This document shows positions 25,301 through 38,889 of a DNA stretch of 64,000 nucleotides, piece by piece (position 1 is the first letter of the stretch; each line of letters starts with the position of its first letter). Origin of the DNA: Limanda limanda (lineage: Eukaryota > Chordata > Actinopteri > Pleuronectiformes > Pleuronectidae); assembly GCF_963576545.1 (NCBI RefSeq), contig NC_083654.1:17692199-17756198 (forward strand). The letters are read 5' to 3'. The notes under the pieces were generated by a model. The model saw only the letters and a list, made by a program, of their open reading frames with translations, was not told the DNA's origin and searched no databases. A program made the translations under genes and the position numbers.

Positions 25301-27937
25301 AATGAGCTGGTGGAGACAGCAGGAAATGTGCATGTGACTTAGGAGAAGTATGCAAGAAGACAGAATTCCGTTCAATGTGAAACTTTGTTGGAGAGCTGAT
25401 CAAATTGTCCTAGTTTGAAATGGCCCTAGCCCAATTTAACCAGTGCATTTGCATGTGTGGCAAATAATACACAACAATAATACACAATGCCCTTTATGAC
25501 CTGCTGCAATGTTCATGTACAATTTCACTGCTGCTGCTCTTTGCACAAAATACTTGAAAATACACACAAAAGTACATGTATCAAGTGTATGTAGATATCT
25601 TTGTGTGTGTGCGTGCGTGTGTGTGTGTGTGTGTGTGTGTTTTTGAACTTATATATGTATTTACTATCTTTTATTTATCTATTAGTAACTTCAGCAAGTA
25701 AGCAAAGTAAGATTTTCATTTTACTGTGCAAACGACCAGAAAGAATCTTGCGGAAGTTGTGTCAAGGTACATTTTAAAGTATAAATTTCAACATATGAGC
25801 ATGAAGTTTATGTAACATGCCAAAAGTATTCCCTGGATTAAGAGTGAAATTGATAGAAGAAACCAAAAACCGTCTCTGTCTCTGTCCAATGGTCAATTCT
25901 GCTCCTCTGCACCTGTCGAGAGGAAACATCAGATCCATGTGGACACGATACGAACTCTACAACATTTTTCAAATCAAATCATGAAAGAAACAACACAGTC
26001 AATATTTGTGTTTCTCATTAAACCCTCCTCTGACTCACATGGTTTAATGGCACCTGGCTGGAAATTGTTGATGCATCAATATCCCCATAATAGTCGTAGA
26101 GAGAGATGCTCATAAATTCATCATCTTCACAAGGATTTTAAATTTGGCTGAAAAAACGTAATTTCCAGTGTGACGAGCAGAGAACACAGAGAGTTTCCTC
26201 ACACATTTGCTTTTCTTAACTTGTGGAAAACTTTTTAAACGTTTGCTGCCAAGTATCCGAGACCCCGGCATGAAATACGTGGAAGGCCAGACAAAAGCTC
26301 GGCACACTGCACAAATCATTCATCTTAAAAGCAATATAAAAACCAAATGTTAAGAATCCTTAAGGGGGAGAAGAATATCTACCAAACGTACGACACTCAT
26401 CAAACTGACAACACTCATCGTCTCACGGGCACAAAGGCGAGCGCAGGTTTGGATGAGAAAACACAGACAAAATTACTATTGGTCCTTCGCAAAGCAACAG
26501 AGAGGTTATGAAGGGAATCTGTGGGGGCGTGTTGAGGTCGTGTGATGCGTCACTTCCTCGACTCCAAGACTTCAGAGTGAGTAAAAAATCAGGTGTCCGC
26601 CCACCTCTTCTTCAGTTCTCAGGACATTTGCGACGAAAATTTAATGGAGTGCAAAGTTTTTGACGCAAAACAAGAATCTTTGGTAATTATAAAAAATGTT
26701 GATTCCCACTCGATTACTCTGGAGGAAGGAAGTCATAGAATTTCTCACAATGGAACTTAGGAGAATGCATGAAGGGAAATTAGGAGGAAAACAATTACAC
26801 GGTTGATCATTTATTCCGTCCGTCCATTAAAGAGGAGACGATTATACGTTGCAGTCATCGTTAACACCTCTGGGCTTTAGACTATGTGTCATCTGAAGCA
26901 TAGGAAACGTGTTCAGCTCCAGGCCGCTCACTTCTGGATACTCAGTAGCTGGCTGTCAACTCAGGGGCTGCATCCTCCAGAGGACGCGGCCCACGAAGGA
27001 GGGGGGTCTTTGTTGGCTCTGTAGACGGATTTGAAATTAGCCGTCTAATCTACTGAGAATTTCTGTATTTGGCGTCACCAAATCTATGCCAAAGAACTTC
27101 ACAAACAAATAAAACAAGTTTCACAAAATTCACACCATTCACTTGCAAACACAGAAATATTTAAAAATACAAAGCACCATATAAATGTGGTCTCACCAAA
27201 TAAATGAAACGGATAGTTTTGAGTGTGTGCAATTTGTTGCAGATCCAAATCAACTCTGGATCTGATGAATTAAAATGTGGTTTCATAAGCGGAGTGATGG
27301 GACTCGGCTGAGGTTTCTTCTCTTATCTGGTAATGAAATGGTCTTTGTTTGTGAGACGCTTAGCCGGTTCTTCACAAGATTAGAATTTTATTTACATTTT
27401 GCTGATGACACTTTTATCGGTTAGTTTCCTGGATAGTACCTTCTTAGGTTTTGCAGGATTTTTGTGTTATTAAGTATTTTTACACAGTAATATCTGTTGA
27501 ACCACCATCCAATCTTTTACCTTTCTTATCATAATCTGCAACTCGAATTCCATTAAATATCTGGTCCATCACGAGTCGGCACAACAAAATCCACAAATCG
27601 AATGTCGGGAGTAATTTGGTCTCAATTCGTTTGACTCCCTTGTATTTTGAAAGTGTGAATGAATCAAGATTTTCTGTTTGAGAACATGTGAACTGTCACA
27701 AATCTCAGAAAGGTGACTTTAGCACGACTCGGGAAGTAAAAGTAAAAAGTAATGAGTCAAATTTACAAACACGACAGAACGAAACAAAGCCTGCCACAAC
27801 ATGAAAAAAAGCAGTTTATACCAGGGAGCTATAAGGGAACAGGTGAGCAGGTGGGGTGGAGGTGCAGAAGCAGGTGGAGTGAGGAGGAGGTGGAAGAGCA
27901 GCAGATGGATGAGGAAGAGAAGCACATGAGGGGATTC

Positions 27938-27982
27938 TTCAATTCATTCAGTCTGCCAAACAGGCAGACTGAATGAATTGAA
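27938..27982. repeat. Perfect 20-bp inverted repeat, 5-base loop
   Basis: The arms 27938-27957 and 27963-27982 are exact reverse complements separated by AAACA. Pairing stops abruptly at both outer ends. Transcribed from either strand it would form a very stable hairpin. The loop is short for a typical pre-miRNA. It is likely a recent fold-back duplication. Confidence 0.9.
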
Positions 27983-30900
27983 AAAGACAAATGTGAAAAA
28001 TCTAAATCAAAACCACAAAGTGAAGGTAGTTGCTGACTTTCCTCGGCTCTGTGGATCAATAAAGTTTTATCTTATCTTAAGAAAGTCTCAGAACTCAGAA
28101 CAAACTCCTTCCTACTTTGTTGTGAATCACTGAGCTGTGATGTGTCCGTTATTAACCAATCTATATTTAAATTGTTAATATAGAAGAAAGTAGACAGAGC
28201 TTTTTTTCTGTCCATTGAAAATAACCAGAGCATCTCGTCCTCCACAGGCTTTAAATAGCCTCTCTGTGAATCACGCTCGTTTCAATAAAGACGTTCTGGA
28301 GCGTGTCACCGTCTCTGTGACTGACATGACAGCAGAAGACATGAAGATTACACATTTGGGAGCGTAGGCAGTGCTGGGATATTAATAAATGTTGTTTTTA
28401 ATACGAGTTGTTGCTCTCACTCGATGTGATGATGGATTCAAAAAACAACAATTGAGTCCTGTGTCTGAAAGAGTGAACTTAAAACTTTGTTGAACTACTT
28501 TAGGAGTAAAAAAAGTTTCTTTCTATATGTAAGTAACTGCTGTTTGCAATCTTGCAGCAAATAGTCATTAAAACTGTTGAATGTTAATATATCTCTTAAT
28601 AACGCCATTGTTATATCCAGATAAGATATGGTGAGATATACAGTTCAGTACTTTAATGTAGTTTTTTATTAATTTATCTACCATCTGCTCAGCACAGTGC
28701 TGTTGCCATGGTGTCCGGTATCATTTAAATTTAACAGTGGTCACTGACCTGAGATCTGTTTTGCTCTACAAGTGGATTTTGACAAAGCATCTCATCCCTG
28801 TAAACTGTTAGTATGATCTTTGTTATGACAAGTGAGTACTGCTACAGAGCGGCATGCAACGTTATGTATCAAATTGTTTTAACTATTAAATAAATCAGAG
28901 GAAAAACTTAAATCTGCAGCTATAACAACTTAAAATCGAATGTTTGTATAACTTAAATTTGAACACAGTTACTGCAACGAGAGGCAAACAAATACAGGAG
29001 ATGGAGAATCAGCAGAGTTTCCACGATGCTGAGGAGAAGGTCATCATGAGAAAAATAATTATTCTGTTGCTAGGTCACTGTTGTTATTGATACTTGGAAT
29101 AGCAGCTCAGGACAAATGTTATTTGTATCTTAGTATTGTACCTTTTGAAAAATAGTCATTATAGAAAGCCCTTAATGAGGGAATTGCTGAAATAGTCTTT
29201 AAAAAAACAGATCATCTTTGAGCTAAAATCTGCTCTTTAGTGCTTTGCGGATAAAAAAACAGGCAGATGAAAGCATTTAAAGCATCATTTGTTAGTACTT
29301 TTTACTATAACACAATGATGACATCAATTAAATTTAGATAGTGGATTGGTGGTTTCAGCTGAGCTGATTGACAAGTTCTGGGAATTCAGCGTAAAGTGTT
29401 GCAGTGACGAAACCGTGAGTTAAATATTCAATGGAGTAAGAGGCTGATCCCATCATTATAAGTCTTTTGATGTACGTGTCCATGTTAATCGCACTTCTGA
29501 ACATTTATCAATCTTTAATGAATGGAATGACGCACAGTGGAGTTTCTGAAGCGTCTCCATTCCCGATCCTCCAAGAGATTTTCATATAAAGGTCTTTTGC
29601 AAGTGTTCAGATATAACTTCAATTGCTTTAATCGGCCTCTTCGATGCCTGTCAAGTTAATGCCGTCAGCTTTGATCCTTGATCCTTCAATCACGTCATGG
29701 AATTAAAGCATCATTGTTAAATGTCTTTGTGGAAGCATACTTGGATTTGAAGTATATTAGAACTTTGAAAAGACTTGAAAGCAGCAAGTTAGTTTGGCAG
29801 CTGGAGAGATGATCAACAGGTGGTTTCTTGATACTGTGCATTGGTTCTTACATGAACTCAACCACAGTCGGAAAAGAGAATTCAGAGGGTAAACCTGGAC
29901 TAATGAAGGAATCCATTCTCACGGGTTTCTCCTATTGGTGCTGAAGATTGATTATATTTATCAATGTCACATGATAAAAGGAATAGATGTATGTGTCAAT
30001 AGCAGCCATTCAGACAAGCTTCTTATAGCAGTTCCTCCCTGACATCAACTGTGAGTAATTTATTGAGAACATTAGAGGGAATTGTATTTCCAATGACTTC
30101 TTGCTAGTGTTCAAAGTTCTTATATTTCTAAAAAAAAATAGGCTTCATGGCTTTGGAATTGCATTTAGTGTTAATGTAATGCAGGCTGGTTGAGCCTTAA
30201 GTCACGCAAATAAAAGTTACATGATCCAATAACTTGCTAGAGTTGGAGCATAACTCACCAGAAATATAATATTTAAAGTATGTTGGTCAACAATATCGAC
30301 AGTGGAAAGTCTGCAGGCACCAGCTTGAGTAAAGTAATTATCTGAAGCATCATTAAGTCTGTGCTGCTCCTCATGTCTCTGTATTTAATTTCATATCAGT
30401 CCCAGTATTTCTATTTGGTTGTTTTTTCCAACACTGCAACACCATCCACCTACAGGTGTCATCTGTTTTGTTCCCTGTCCACGAAACAGATATTATATTT
30501 GGCTGTTTTGTTTTTAATGTGCTGTATCAGAGCGAGAGAGAGTAGGAGTGGTGCCATGATCCCGTGAATTTCTCCTCCGCACGTGCTGCAGAGCCCACGT
30601 GCACGTCAGCACCAGACAGGGCTGTTCAAGGATTCCCAGAACAGTGAGACACCACTGACACCAGTGGCCGTCCGGGCTCGGCACTGCACATTCACACCTG
30701 AGGCCGAGATGAGGGGAGAGTAAACTGATCGCACTCTTTCCTCCAAGGTCTTCCTCACAACACAACTAATCTTGTGTGCTTGACTCTGTGTTTGCAGAGG
30801 TCTGCTTAGGATGCAGTGTGAGCGTGGGGGGGGGCAGAGAAACTGGAAACATCCACAGCTCAGACAACGAGAACAAGGAAATATCCAGAGAAAACACCTC

Positions 30901-33760
30901 ACACCCACGACGTTAACCTGGTGACGTCGTAGTAGATCGTCATCAAACAGGTCTTTTCTTTTCTTTTTTCTGTTCAACCAGCGCCATGGGGACTCAGTGC
31001 TCTTATGTGCACTTCCTGTGCAGAGAGTCACATCTTTGTGAGAAGCTGCAGAGCGTCTGCAGTGAATACATGAACAGGCAGGAATTATACTGTGGAGCAA
31101 CTTGTACAAATCTAGTGCTCTATACTTTACTTATTGTCTGATTATTGAAGTTTCTATGGCACCCTTAAATTGTTAATCTGCATTAATGTCAGATAAAGGT
31201 TATTAAGTTTCAAACTTTCTCATATAGTTATTATTCAGTCCATCTCATTAGGTATTCGTCCTCTGAAGGTTTCCGGTGTTCTCTGCTGAGTTAACTCTCT
31301 CTCTTTGACCTTTTCAGTTTCAATGTGATCGCTCTGCATCACAGTTTCCTGAGGAAAAGTAATAAGATGTGACCTTAAATAATTCCTTTGGCTCCCTTTC
31401 AATCTGATATGTTGACTGTCTCAAGAAAACATCAAGGGCCCTCAAACACATTAACATCTGCATCGCGAAGTGCATGACTTCATGACAACTCTGGCTTCTC
31501 TAAAATGTAAATATATTCACAGATATGATTAAATTCTTTCCCACACTCACATAATATAAACAAGTGTCTGTGTGCCTGGGTGAGCAGATGTCTCTTCTGT
31601 AAAAACCGAGAGAGGGAGGAGGACTGCACCATGAGCAGAATACAAAAGGTGAGGACAACCGGAAGTCCTGCTACCCCGCCTTCGACCTGCGAGGGGCAGG
31701 AGAGAGCTGGAGATGCCTGCTGCCTGAGGAGAGAACAGACTGTGAGGTTACTAACAAACAGCTCAGCCGTTTAGTCACACAACTGCAAGTCAGGCACTGA
31801 CTCTGTGTCCTTGGGTTTCTTCAGAAAAGATCATATAACAATGAGTCAGCCTGTAATTAAAAAGACCCCTAATAGTAAAGTACAGTTATATTTTTTACTG
31901 CACAAAATTAGTATATATTTTTGCATAAATGTAAAGTACATACATTTTTATATCAGATGCATGTACAATACATATATGTAAATGCACATCTATATGATGA
32001 AATGATGGCTATGTATACAAATCTGGAATAAGGGAGTTGTTTTAACTCATACATATGATGTACACTATGAGTATACTGTAGTTATATAGTTTTAGTATAG
32101 TTAGTTCAATACTACATATATTTATTTTACATTTTTTTATATACATGAACTACACATACATGTTAATACACATCTGCTTTAAGGCATGACGGCTTATCTC
32201 AGACACATGTACAGTGTGAGTATGGATTATTTATTAGTAATACATATATGGCTAGTAGATGTAATTACACATGTATATAAATCCAAATCTGTATACACTC
32301 TGTATGCCAAAGGCCACAGAGTGAAACCATCCTGTTTCTCTAAAGTGAGAATGACATCACCACTTCAAACAAGTCACACATTGGTTTGACAGAGATTCTT
32401 CACACCAAGGTCTTCTCAATAAAGTGGAGGAACACAAGTGGGAAGTAGATTTAAATCAACCTTTGAATGTACAGGTAGTTGGAAAAACTTGTTTGAACAA
32501 CTTTAATTGATCTAAATTTGGTATTCAAAGATGATTGTATTGTTGAGGAGTGTCCTGATATTTCCTGAGGTGAAATAGTCCTGTACTGTATATATGTATT
32601 CACAGGCGTATAAACAAAGAGAGGGAGCAAACATGAAGGGGGCGAGAGTGCGTGATGGCGGACAGTGCGAGGCGGCTCCATCTTTTGTGTGGAGGTGTGT
32701 GACTGTGTGTGTGTCGGCCGGTCAGCTGGTGGGATTCATTTTTAGCCCTGAAGCCTCGTGCCTCCAACCTGCCCGTTCCTCGGCCCACACCCGGACTGAG
32801 GTGGGAGTGGGCCGCTTGTCGATGGTTACTCATACTACAGCTTGGATCATATTCAAAGAGAAACATGACTCCTGGTTGTTTTCTGTCCTCCCCCGCCACG
32901 TTGTACACGCGCAACATTACACGTCAGGTTACTACACGTTTTTTACTCATTGCACTGGACCCTTGCCCTCAACTATCCCTTGCTTCTGCTGTAGCAATGC
33001 AAATTTCCCCAGTGGCCGTGTAAGAATTGAAACAGTCTGCTAACATTGTTAGGTCCAGAGTATTCTACTGAGCTGAACGTCACAGAGGCACACACTGAAG
33101 TAATGAAGTCCTCTGTGAAGGCAGTAGCATCAAAGCCTCTTAAAAGAGAGGAGATTTAAAGAAGAGGGGAACACAGCAAACTATTGAAAGCCTGAAAGAA
33201 AGTAGTTTGTTTTAAAAACTTTAATGGTGCAGCCATGGAAGAGGCCAGAGGAAGAAATCGATGAGCTCATCCAGGCCGTTTTTGTAGACATGTCAGACAT
33301 TTTGGGGATTTATATTTGGCATTATGTTTTCTGCTAATATTGCTATTTGCACAGACGAGATGAACATACGGTTGCTTTAAAAATGTCAAGTTGTATCCTG
33401 GTTATTGATGGTAAACCGCAAAAGAGCAATTTTCACCTTAGGGTCTACACAGGTCTCACTCAAGTCTTGATCTGGGTATTAGCAACGACAATTTAATTAT
33501 TTGAAATTTTCTTTCCATGTATTTTAAGATGTTTTTCCAGCTTCTAGGTGTACGGACCATGCAGTAGGATCCATGTGTTCCTCCACTGTCCGTGTTCATG
33601 TCTTCAATTAAACCGTGTCAGGACACTGGCAGAATCAGAAGGAGTCAAAGTGGGCCAGGAGCCTCGATATGGGGACAGATGGCTCACGACTCCTCCAAGA
33701 CATCTGCTTACTGCGAGCTTACACCCTTCGTGCCAGATGCTAATAAGCGAGGGCGATGGA
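27983..33760. other. Non-coding stretch, no gene recognised
   Basis: At about 28055-28080 the phrase CAATAAAGTTTTATCTTATCTT looks like the 3' tail of a fish LINE or a polyadenylation end. AT-rich DNA at about 31860-32300 contains loosely repeated TACATATATG motifs. ORFs at 30606-31109 (minus) and 32594-33043 (plus) match no protein I know. Confidence 0.45.
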
Positions 33761-33764
33761 TAAC

Positions 33765-33814
33765 CTATCACATGCATCACTGCCCATTTTGAAGGGCAGT
33801 GATGAATGTGATAG
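33765..33814. repeat. 21-bp near-perfect inverted repeat, 8-base loop
   Basis: The arms 33765-33785 and 33794-33814 pair at 20 of 21 positions around ATTTTGAA. It sits in otherwise ordinary non-coding DNA. It could be a small hairpin RNA precursor or a fold-back remnant. Confidence 0.85.
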
Positions 33815-35740
33815 ATTCAAGCTTGAAGTGGCAGCTTTGATGCATTTCTTGAACTTTTACGTAGGATGTCTTGATGTTCTCAAACCATATGGGGTCAAAA
33901 ATATAATTAAACCCATGTTCAAGCTCGACTGAACGAATGTGTTTCGGTTCACATGTATGCTGACACCTACAAATGTCACAGATTTGTCAACAGCTTTATT
34001 TTCAGTGATGTGTGGATTCATTCTGTCAATAATTTCTCGTTGGCTTTGGTGTTTCTTGCAACCAATTTGTAAGTGGATATTCGTGAAAATACTGTCGGGT
34101 AAAATAAGTATTTACTTAAACCAGTATTTAAAGCTTCACATGGATATTTGTATTAAACATAGGTCCATGTGTAAGTGAGTCAACAGGATGACGCCACAGA
34201 CAACTCCCTGTGTGCTTTTTTTAAGGGCCCAAAACTTTTTTTATTTCAGCCACCCACTGTATGCTACCTGCTTGCGACTAGCTGACATACATAATTGAGT
34301 TTATAGCTACTAAAGCGCCAGATGCTTCCCTCAGGAGTTGGTTGAGAACAAAACGATGCTAAAAAAAAACAAAGGCTTATGCAGCAGATAGCCAGACACA
34401 CAACTTGAAATGAATTTTAATGCTGCTCTTCATCTGCTTTATGTGATAAAAGCTCGTGTTTGCAAACTTCAAACAATTATAACATTGTATTAGTTTGTTC
34501 TGCGACCCCAAATGCTCAAAAGAACCAATTAAAGCTGCTTTAAAAACAATTTCCGGGTATGTATTGTTTGTAAGATTACATTACATTACATTTTATTGTG
34601 AGCATCTTTTCTGAAATGTGCCTTGGGTCCCAAGTAGTCCATTGCCTCACATAAAAACAAACATATAATTTCACACACAACTAAAAAGACCACTTACCAC
34701 TGCCAGTATTTGTTGTGCTCGGAAATAAATATTTTGTTACTGCATGTTTGAACAACAACCATCTTATGAGCATAAAACAAACACAACCCAAGAATAGAAA
34801 AATGTTAACACCTGCATGTTACATAAAGCCATATTCAAAGAAATCAGTAATTTGAGTTCCCCACATGCTCCTTTATGTCTATTTACTGCAGCTTAAACTC
34901 CTTGTTTTTCTGGATTTGTGCTGAAATGACCAGTTGAGCAGGAAAATAGCTCTTAAATTATAGGCACCACTTTGTATTTCAATTTGCAGAGCAAAATCAA
35001 TTATGTTACATTTGTCTTGCCTGAGATTGCCTGATGCTAAATGAAAATAAACACATATGCCAGTCAGACTAGTGCTTCTATAAGTGGCTCAATCAATCTG
35101 TTTTTCAAAGTAAAATAAATCCAATTGTGGTGATATACACAGACTATTTTCCTCGAGCTCCCTTTGATGACAGCTACTGTAATTGGATGTCATAAACTTG
35201 AAAACCCTCTCCCATAAAGCCAGGCTCGGTAAGTGAACTCTATTTTTTGCTGTGTCTTGGCGACAGGAGCACCTGAAGTAAAACTCAATTACTGTCCTCA
35301 TAATGGAAGTCCATCTGTATCGTCCAAGAATAGTTTTTAATGATGGACTGTTTATTCTCGGATCCTAAAAAACATCTACATTTACCATGCGAGGCTCCTT
35401 TGGTTCCCATGAAAAGCTGCAAAAAGTAACTAACAACCTCTCCAAGGACTCTGATCAAAGACGGTGGATTTGAACTAAATCCAGAGATCATTATATATAT
35501 TTGATAGACAATGTGCTAAAGGGCAATTTGCTGATGGGTTTGTAATAGAGAAGAAGAGGCTTCTACTGTGAGTCACTTCACTTTCCTGTGAGGTCACTGG
35601 TACGTCGATAGGAGAGTCCTTAAGTTAATATGAATTCCATATGACACACGCATCAATCTCGCCCCTCTTTACGGCTATTTTATTTTTGGACTTCGGGTTT
35701 ATAGAATGAGGCTTACCCCTCACTTTTATACTAATTTAAA
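33815..35740. other. Non-coding, candidate conserved element near 35.04-35.33 kb
   Basis: No gene seen. The 35040-35330 segment is non-repetitive and contains CAATCAATCTG, CCTTTGATGACAGCTACTG (TCF/LEF-like and TGACAG Meis-like motifs) and TAATTGGATG, which looks like a conserved enhancer. TTACATTACATT pentanucleotide repeats occur at about 34577-34592. Confidence 0.35.
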
Positions 35741-35741
35741 T

Positions 35742-36095
35742 TCCATAGACCGTATTTCCTGTCAGAGACTTCTTATAAAGATGGGAGATGTGTCTCCACT
35801 TCACTGTTGTGTGAAAGATGAAGCTACACTATTGGACATTTGATTGGATCCAGATTCTGCACAGTAGTGATCGAGCTGTGAAGCTTTGGTATCGAAGTTC
35901 TGACACAAGCTCAAACAATTGCGAGTCAATCTCAGCTCTTTCCCCCCATGTTGTGTATTTAACGTGTACTTTGACTAATTAGTTTGGTTCATATCAGATC
36001 GGCTAAAACAGAAGAGGCAGTGTTTATAACCTATGCTGCAGCCAGCCACCAGGGGCCAATCAAGATGTTTTGTCTTGACATCCATTTTGATTTTA
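35742..36095 (+). mobile_element. Longer copy of a teleost MITE-like repeat with degenerate CTCF motif
   Basis: It begins CCATAGACCGTATTT, passes through TCTCCACTTCACTGTTGTG and ends with GTTTATAACCTATGCTGCAGCC and a CCACCAGGGGCCA motif at 36046-36058. I recall a percomorph repeat with this order whose termini resemble CCATAGACTGTATATAAAGATGG. The terminal end is degraded here. No coding capacity. Confidence 0.6.
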
Positions 36096-36589
36096 GATTT
36101 TGATTGACAGGGGCTCTCAAACTCTCACACTTCTTTCTAAAATTTGAAATCAAAAAGCTCCTCCTACAACTTCAGAAAATGCATTACCCTATGCCAAACG
36201 GGATAATCACACGACTCCGCTTCAGTCCCTTAAGATTGAGCTGAATGTGTTGGGTGATTATAGAAGCCAGACATTTACAGCATCTAACAGCTGTTATTAC
36301 CCTTTCACATGAATACATACTGTGGGCTGCTCAATGACTTTCATAAGCCAAGGGGCCAAAGAGGCACAAAAAGACAGCACACTTAACAGTAAACATCCAT
36401 ACTTACTGAGGAAGGTTATTGGATTTGCTGTTGTGTATCGAACACTTTCTTTGCAGAGAAAATTTGCAGAAGACAGAGCTCGGATCTCTTCCAGTCTTTA
36501 TGAACCCAGCTCAGCATGTGTATGTTGATGTTGATTTTGTCTCTCACCCAAAGATAGCTGGGATTTGCTACAGCCCCTCAGGCGACATT

Positions 36590-36770
36590 CGAAATGGATG
36601 AGTGTTGTCGATGATGGATGAGCGGATGGAATTAAATAAACCACTATCTGCAAGTCTTTGGATCGGGGGAGGAAGCTGGAGTGCCCAGAGGAAACCAACA
36701 TGGAGAACATGCAAACTCCACACAGAGAGGGGAACCAGGATTCGAAACAATAACTTTTTTTGCCTTCAGG
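36590..36770 (-). repeat. Reversed copy of the 16.3-kb interspersed repeat family
   Basis: GGATGAGCGGATGGA, GGAGAACATGCAAACTCC, ACACAGAGAGGGGAACC and AGGATTCGAAACAATAAC are well-preserved pieces of the common fish repeat. They run in the opposite orientation to the copy at 16290-16490. Confidence 0.65.
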
Positions 36771-37199
36771 CTGCTGCAATTCATATTTCATATTTGGTTT
36801 AAGTTTTTGAATATATTATAAAGTTAGTAAAAACTTTTGTGAGAAAAAAATATAAAAAACAGACACAGGAAAAACACATTAACCAAAAGAAAGGCCTTCG
36901 TCAACCTGGGACTTGCGTCACTCTGCTGTAAACAAACAACTAAACAATTTGAATGTAAAAGTTGTTTGCTGCAATTATGCTTTTTGGTATATATCTGTAT
37001 TTTGTCAAGCTGGCAAAGAAGGGGGTTGCCACTTCAATACTGAGTTTTAATAAGGTTAAAAAAAAGTGAAATAGAAATGTCGGCAAATGTAATTGGCTGA
37101 ATTGTTATGAAATACAGGACAAACAGCCCTGGGAGCACCAAACAATGGGATGAGGTACAGCCAGCGTCGAGGTTAAACAAATGCAAAACAAAATACCTC

Positions 37200-37320
37200 G
37201 TGGACAAAGAAGAGACAGTAGGGAGCTTTAATTAGAGTTATTAGCATTACAGCAGGAAATGACTGTGAGCCGCTGCATATGTTAATGTGAGAAGTGCTCG
37301 AGAACTAATTGAAACTAGAA
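37200..37320. promoter_or_regulatory. Candidate conserved non-coding element
   Basis: Non-repetitive sequence with CTTTAATTAGAGTTATTAGCATTACAG-like motifs, GCATATGTTAATG and CTAATTG: a cluster of homeodomain-like cores plus an E-box-like CATATG. Composition-based only. Confidence 0.2.
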
Positions 37321-37969
37321 TTTGACTGGAGCTTCTTTCCGGCTCTTTTGTCTCCTCCGTTTCCTGCGAGAGTCGATTGACCTGTCGGAAGTGGAAAACC
37401 CATCGCTCACACAGGTCCTTGAGAATCCACCACCTGCCTGCAGAACGATTCCCCTGTCTCCATGGAAACCTAATCAGCTGAGAGCGAGTGACAGATACAG
37501 TGGCGGTGGGGGGGGGGGGGAGTGAGAGACGGAACAGGATGAGGAATGAGAAGGTGCGAGGAGTGCTAAGTCATGGGTCTCTCCCCGCGTGATTTTAATT
37601 CATTTATCATGGATTCAGAATGACAGAGCACTGGGAGTTTGGAGTGATGCACCTGTGACTGTTATGAAACCAGCTCCTCCCTCTGCACTCTCTGGTTAAA
37701 CTGGATGATGAGAATTCAAACTTGAGGCTGTTTCTTGTTGCAGTCTTGATTTCTTAGGTTGACACCGGACTAAAGTAAATATGATGAAAGCATAATGAAA
37801 ACAAAGCCAAAGTTTTCTGCTTTAAGAAAGTTATGATAAACTTTATAATACCAAAAGTTAGAGGATAAAAAACAAATTAGAGGAAAAATTTACAATTGGA
37901 CAAATCACTATGATAAGAACGGTGCAAAATTACATCTTATTTATTTGAAATGTTGACTTTTTTTAGTCT

Positions 37970-38075
37970 GGCCCATGTCCAATCCACTAACATGGAGGTC
38001 AGGTTTATGACCTATTCTGCAGCCAGCCACCAGGGGGCGATGACGATAATGTCATGTTGTCCACCTGTGCAAGCC
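37970..38075 (+). mobile_element. MITE-like repeat fragment carrying an intact CTCF-like motif
   Basis: CCACTAACATGGAGGTC, TTTATGACCTATTCTGCAGCC and CCACCAGGGGGCG (38027-38039) match copies at 36.0, 44.3 and 63.6 kb in the same orientation. The motif fits the CTCF core at every position. Confidence 0.7.
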
Positions 38076-38630
38076 ATCTATGTCTTCACCGGAAAATCGC
38101 TTACTTTGGCTGCAAATTAGGTTGAAAGCAAACCTTTAAAGTCATGAATTCCAAACAGGAACCTCATAGACACTAAAATGCTCCAAGTAGCACAGGAAGT
38201 CTGTGCAGGATTTATCAATTGTTCATATTAAGTAGTCATTTGTGCAGCCTTCAGGGCCTGTAACAAACAGAGGTCATTAACAAACTGTCGCATGTCACCT
38301 CGTGCACATTTAATTGCTTCTCCACTTGCAGGTAATGTATTCGCGTTTCCGGTGGCGCTACTATAAATATTCCTTCAAGCCACTTATTATGTAGTTTGCC
38401 AACATCAGAACCGTATATTACACTCCCCTCATTACCCTTGATTGTGTTTGGAGACGGGAAACTTCGATGCCTGCAAGACATCCCCGTCCCTCCTCCTGTT
38501 CTCCTCCACTCAACCCATCAACCCATCAGCTGCACAGAGTGACCTCTCTCCCGTCGTACCGCTGACTCGTCCTTGATGAGCTCTTTGTTTTCGTCCCCCG
38601 ACACCAAGGTCTCATCAACTATCACAACAT
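38076..38630. other. Non-coding, nothing recognised
   Basis: Ordinary unique-looking sequence. No exon, repeat or structural signal stood out. Confidence 0.5.
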
Positions 38631-38634
38631 GGTT

Positions 38635-38885
38635 TTCTTTCTTTCTTTCTTTCTTTCTCTTCAGGTCTTTACCTCCTCCTCTGCAGCAGCATTTCTCTAT
38701 CTCTATCTCTCTCTCTCTTTCTTTCTTGTCAGTGCTTTTCTATCATTCTCACTAAAACTCAGCACATTGTCTGCCGCTGCCTCGCCCCCACTTACTTCCG
38801 CTCGCTCCCGGCTCCTCTCCTCTCCTCTCCTCTCCCTCCCTCCCTCCCTCCCTCCCTCCCTCCCTCCCTCCCTCTCTGCTTATCG
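38635..38885. repeat. Polypyrimidine region with (CTTT)n, (CT)n, (CTCCT)n and (CCTC/CCCT)n tracts
   Basis: Pyrimidine-only or nearly so over much of 250 bases. Tracts are TTTC at about 38637-38660, TCTATC/TCTC at about 38697-38727, and CTCCT then CCCT units at about 38815-38873. Ser/Leu/Pro-rich reading frames here are artefacts. Confidence 0.9.
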
Positions 38886-38889
38886 CTCT

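Larger units (their letters stand above)
19350..27930. other. Long non-coding stretch with candidate conserved elements
   Basis: No gene was recognised. It contains a reversed decayed repeat at about 19890-20040, homeodomain-motif clusters at 21090-21190 and 22220-22300, an 11-base tandem (GGTTCTGTGAT-like) at about 22875-22930, and a GT tract at about 25605-25640. Confidence 0.5.

Noticed and set aside
30606..31109. 167-codon minus-strand ORF
   Set aside because: No recognisable motif, many Cys/Arg/Ser from GC-rich sequence, no splice or promoter context.
32594..33043. 149-codon plus ORF and overlapping minus ORF of 105 codons
   Set aside because: Both strands open in a GC-rich patch, no known motif, no support for either.
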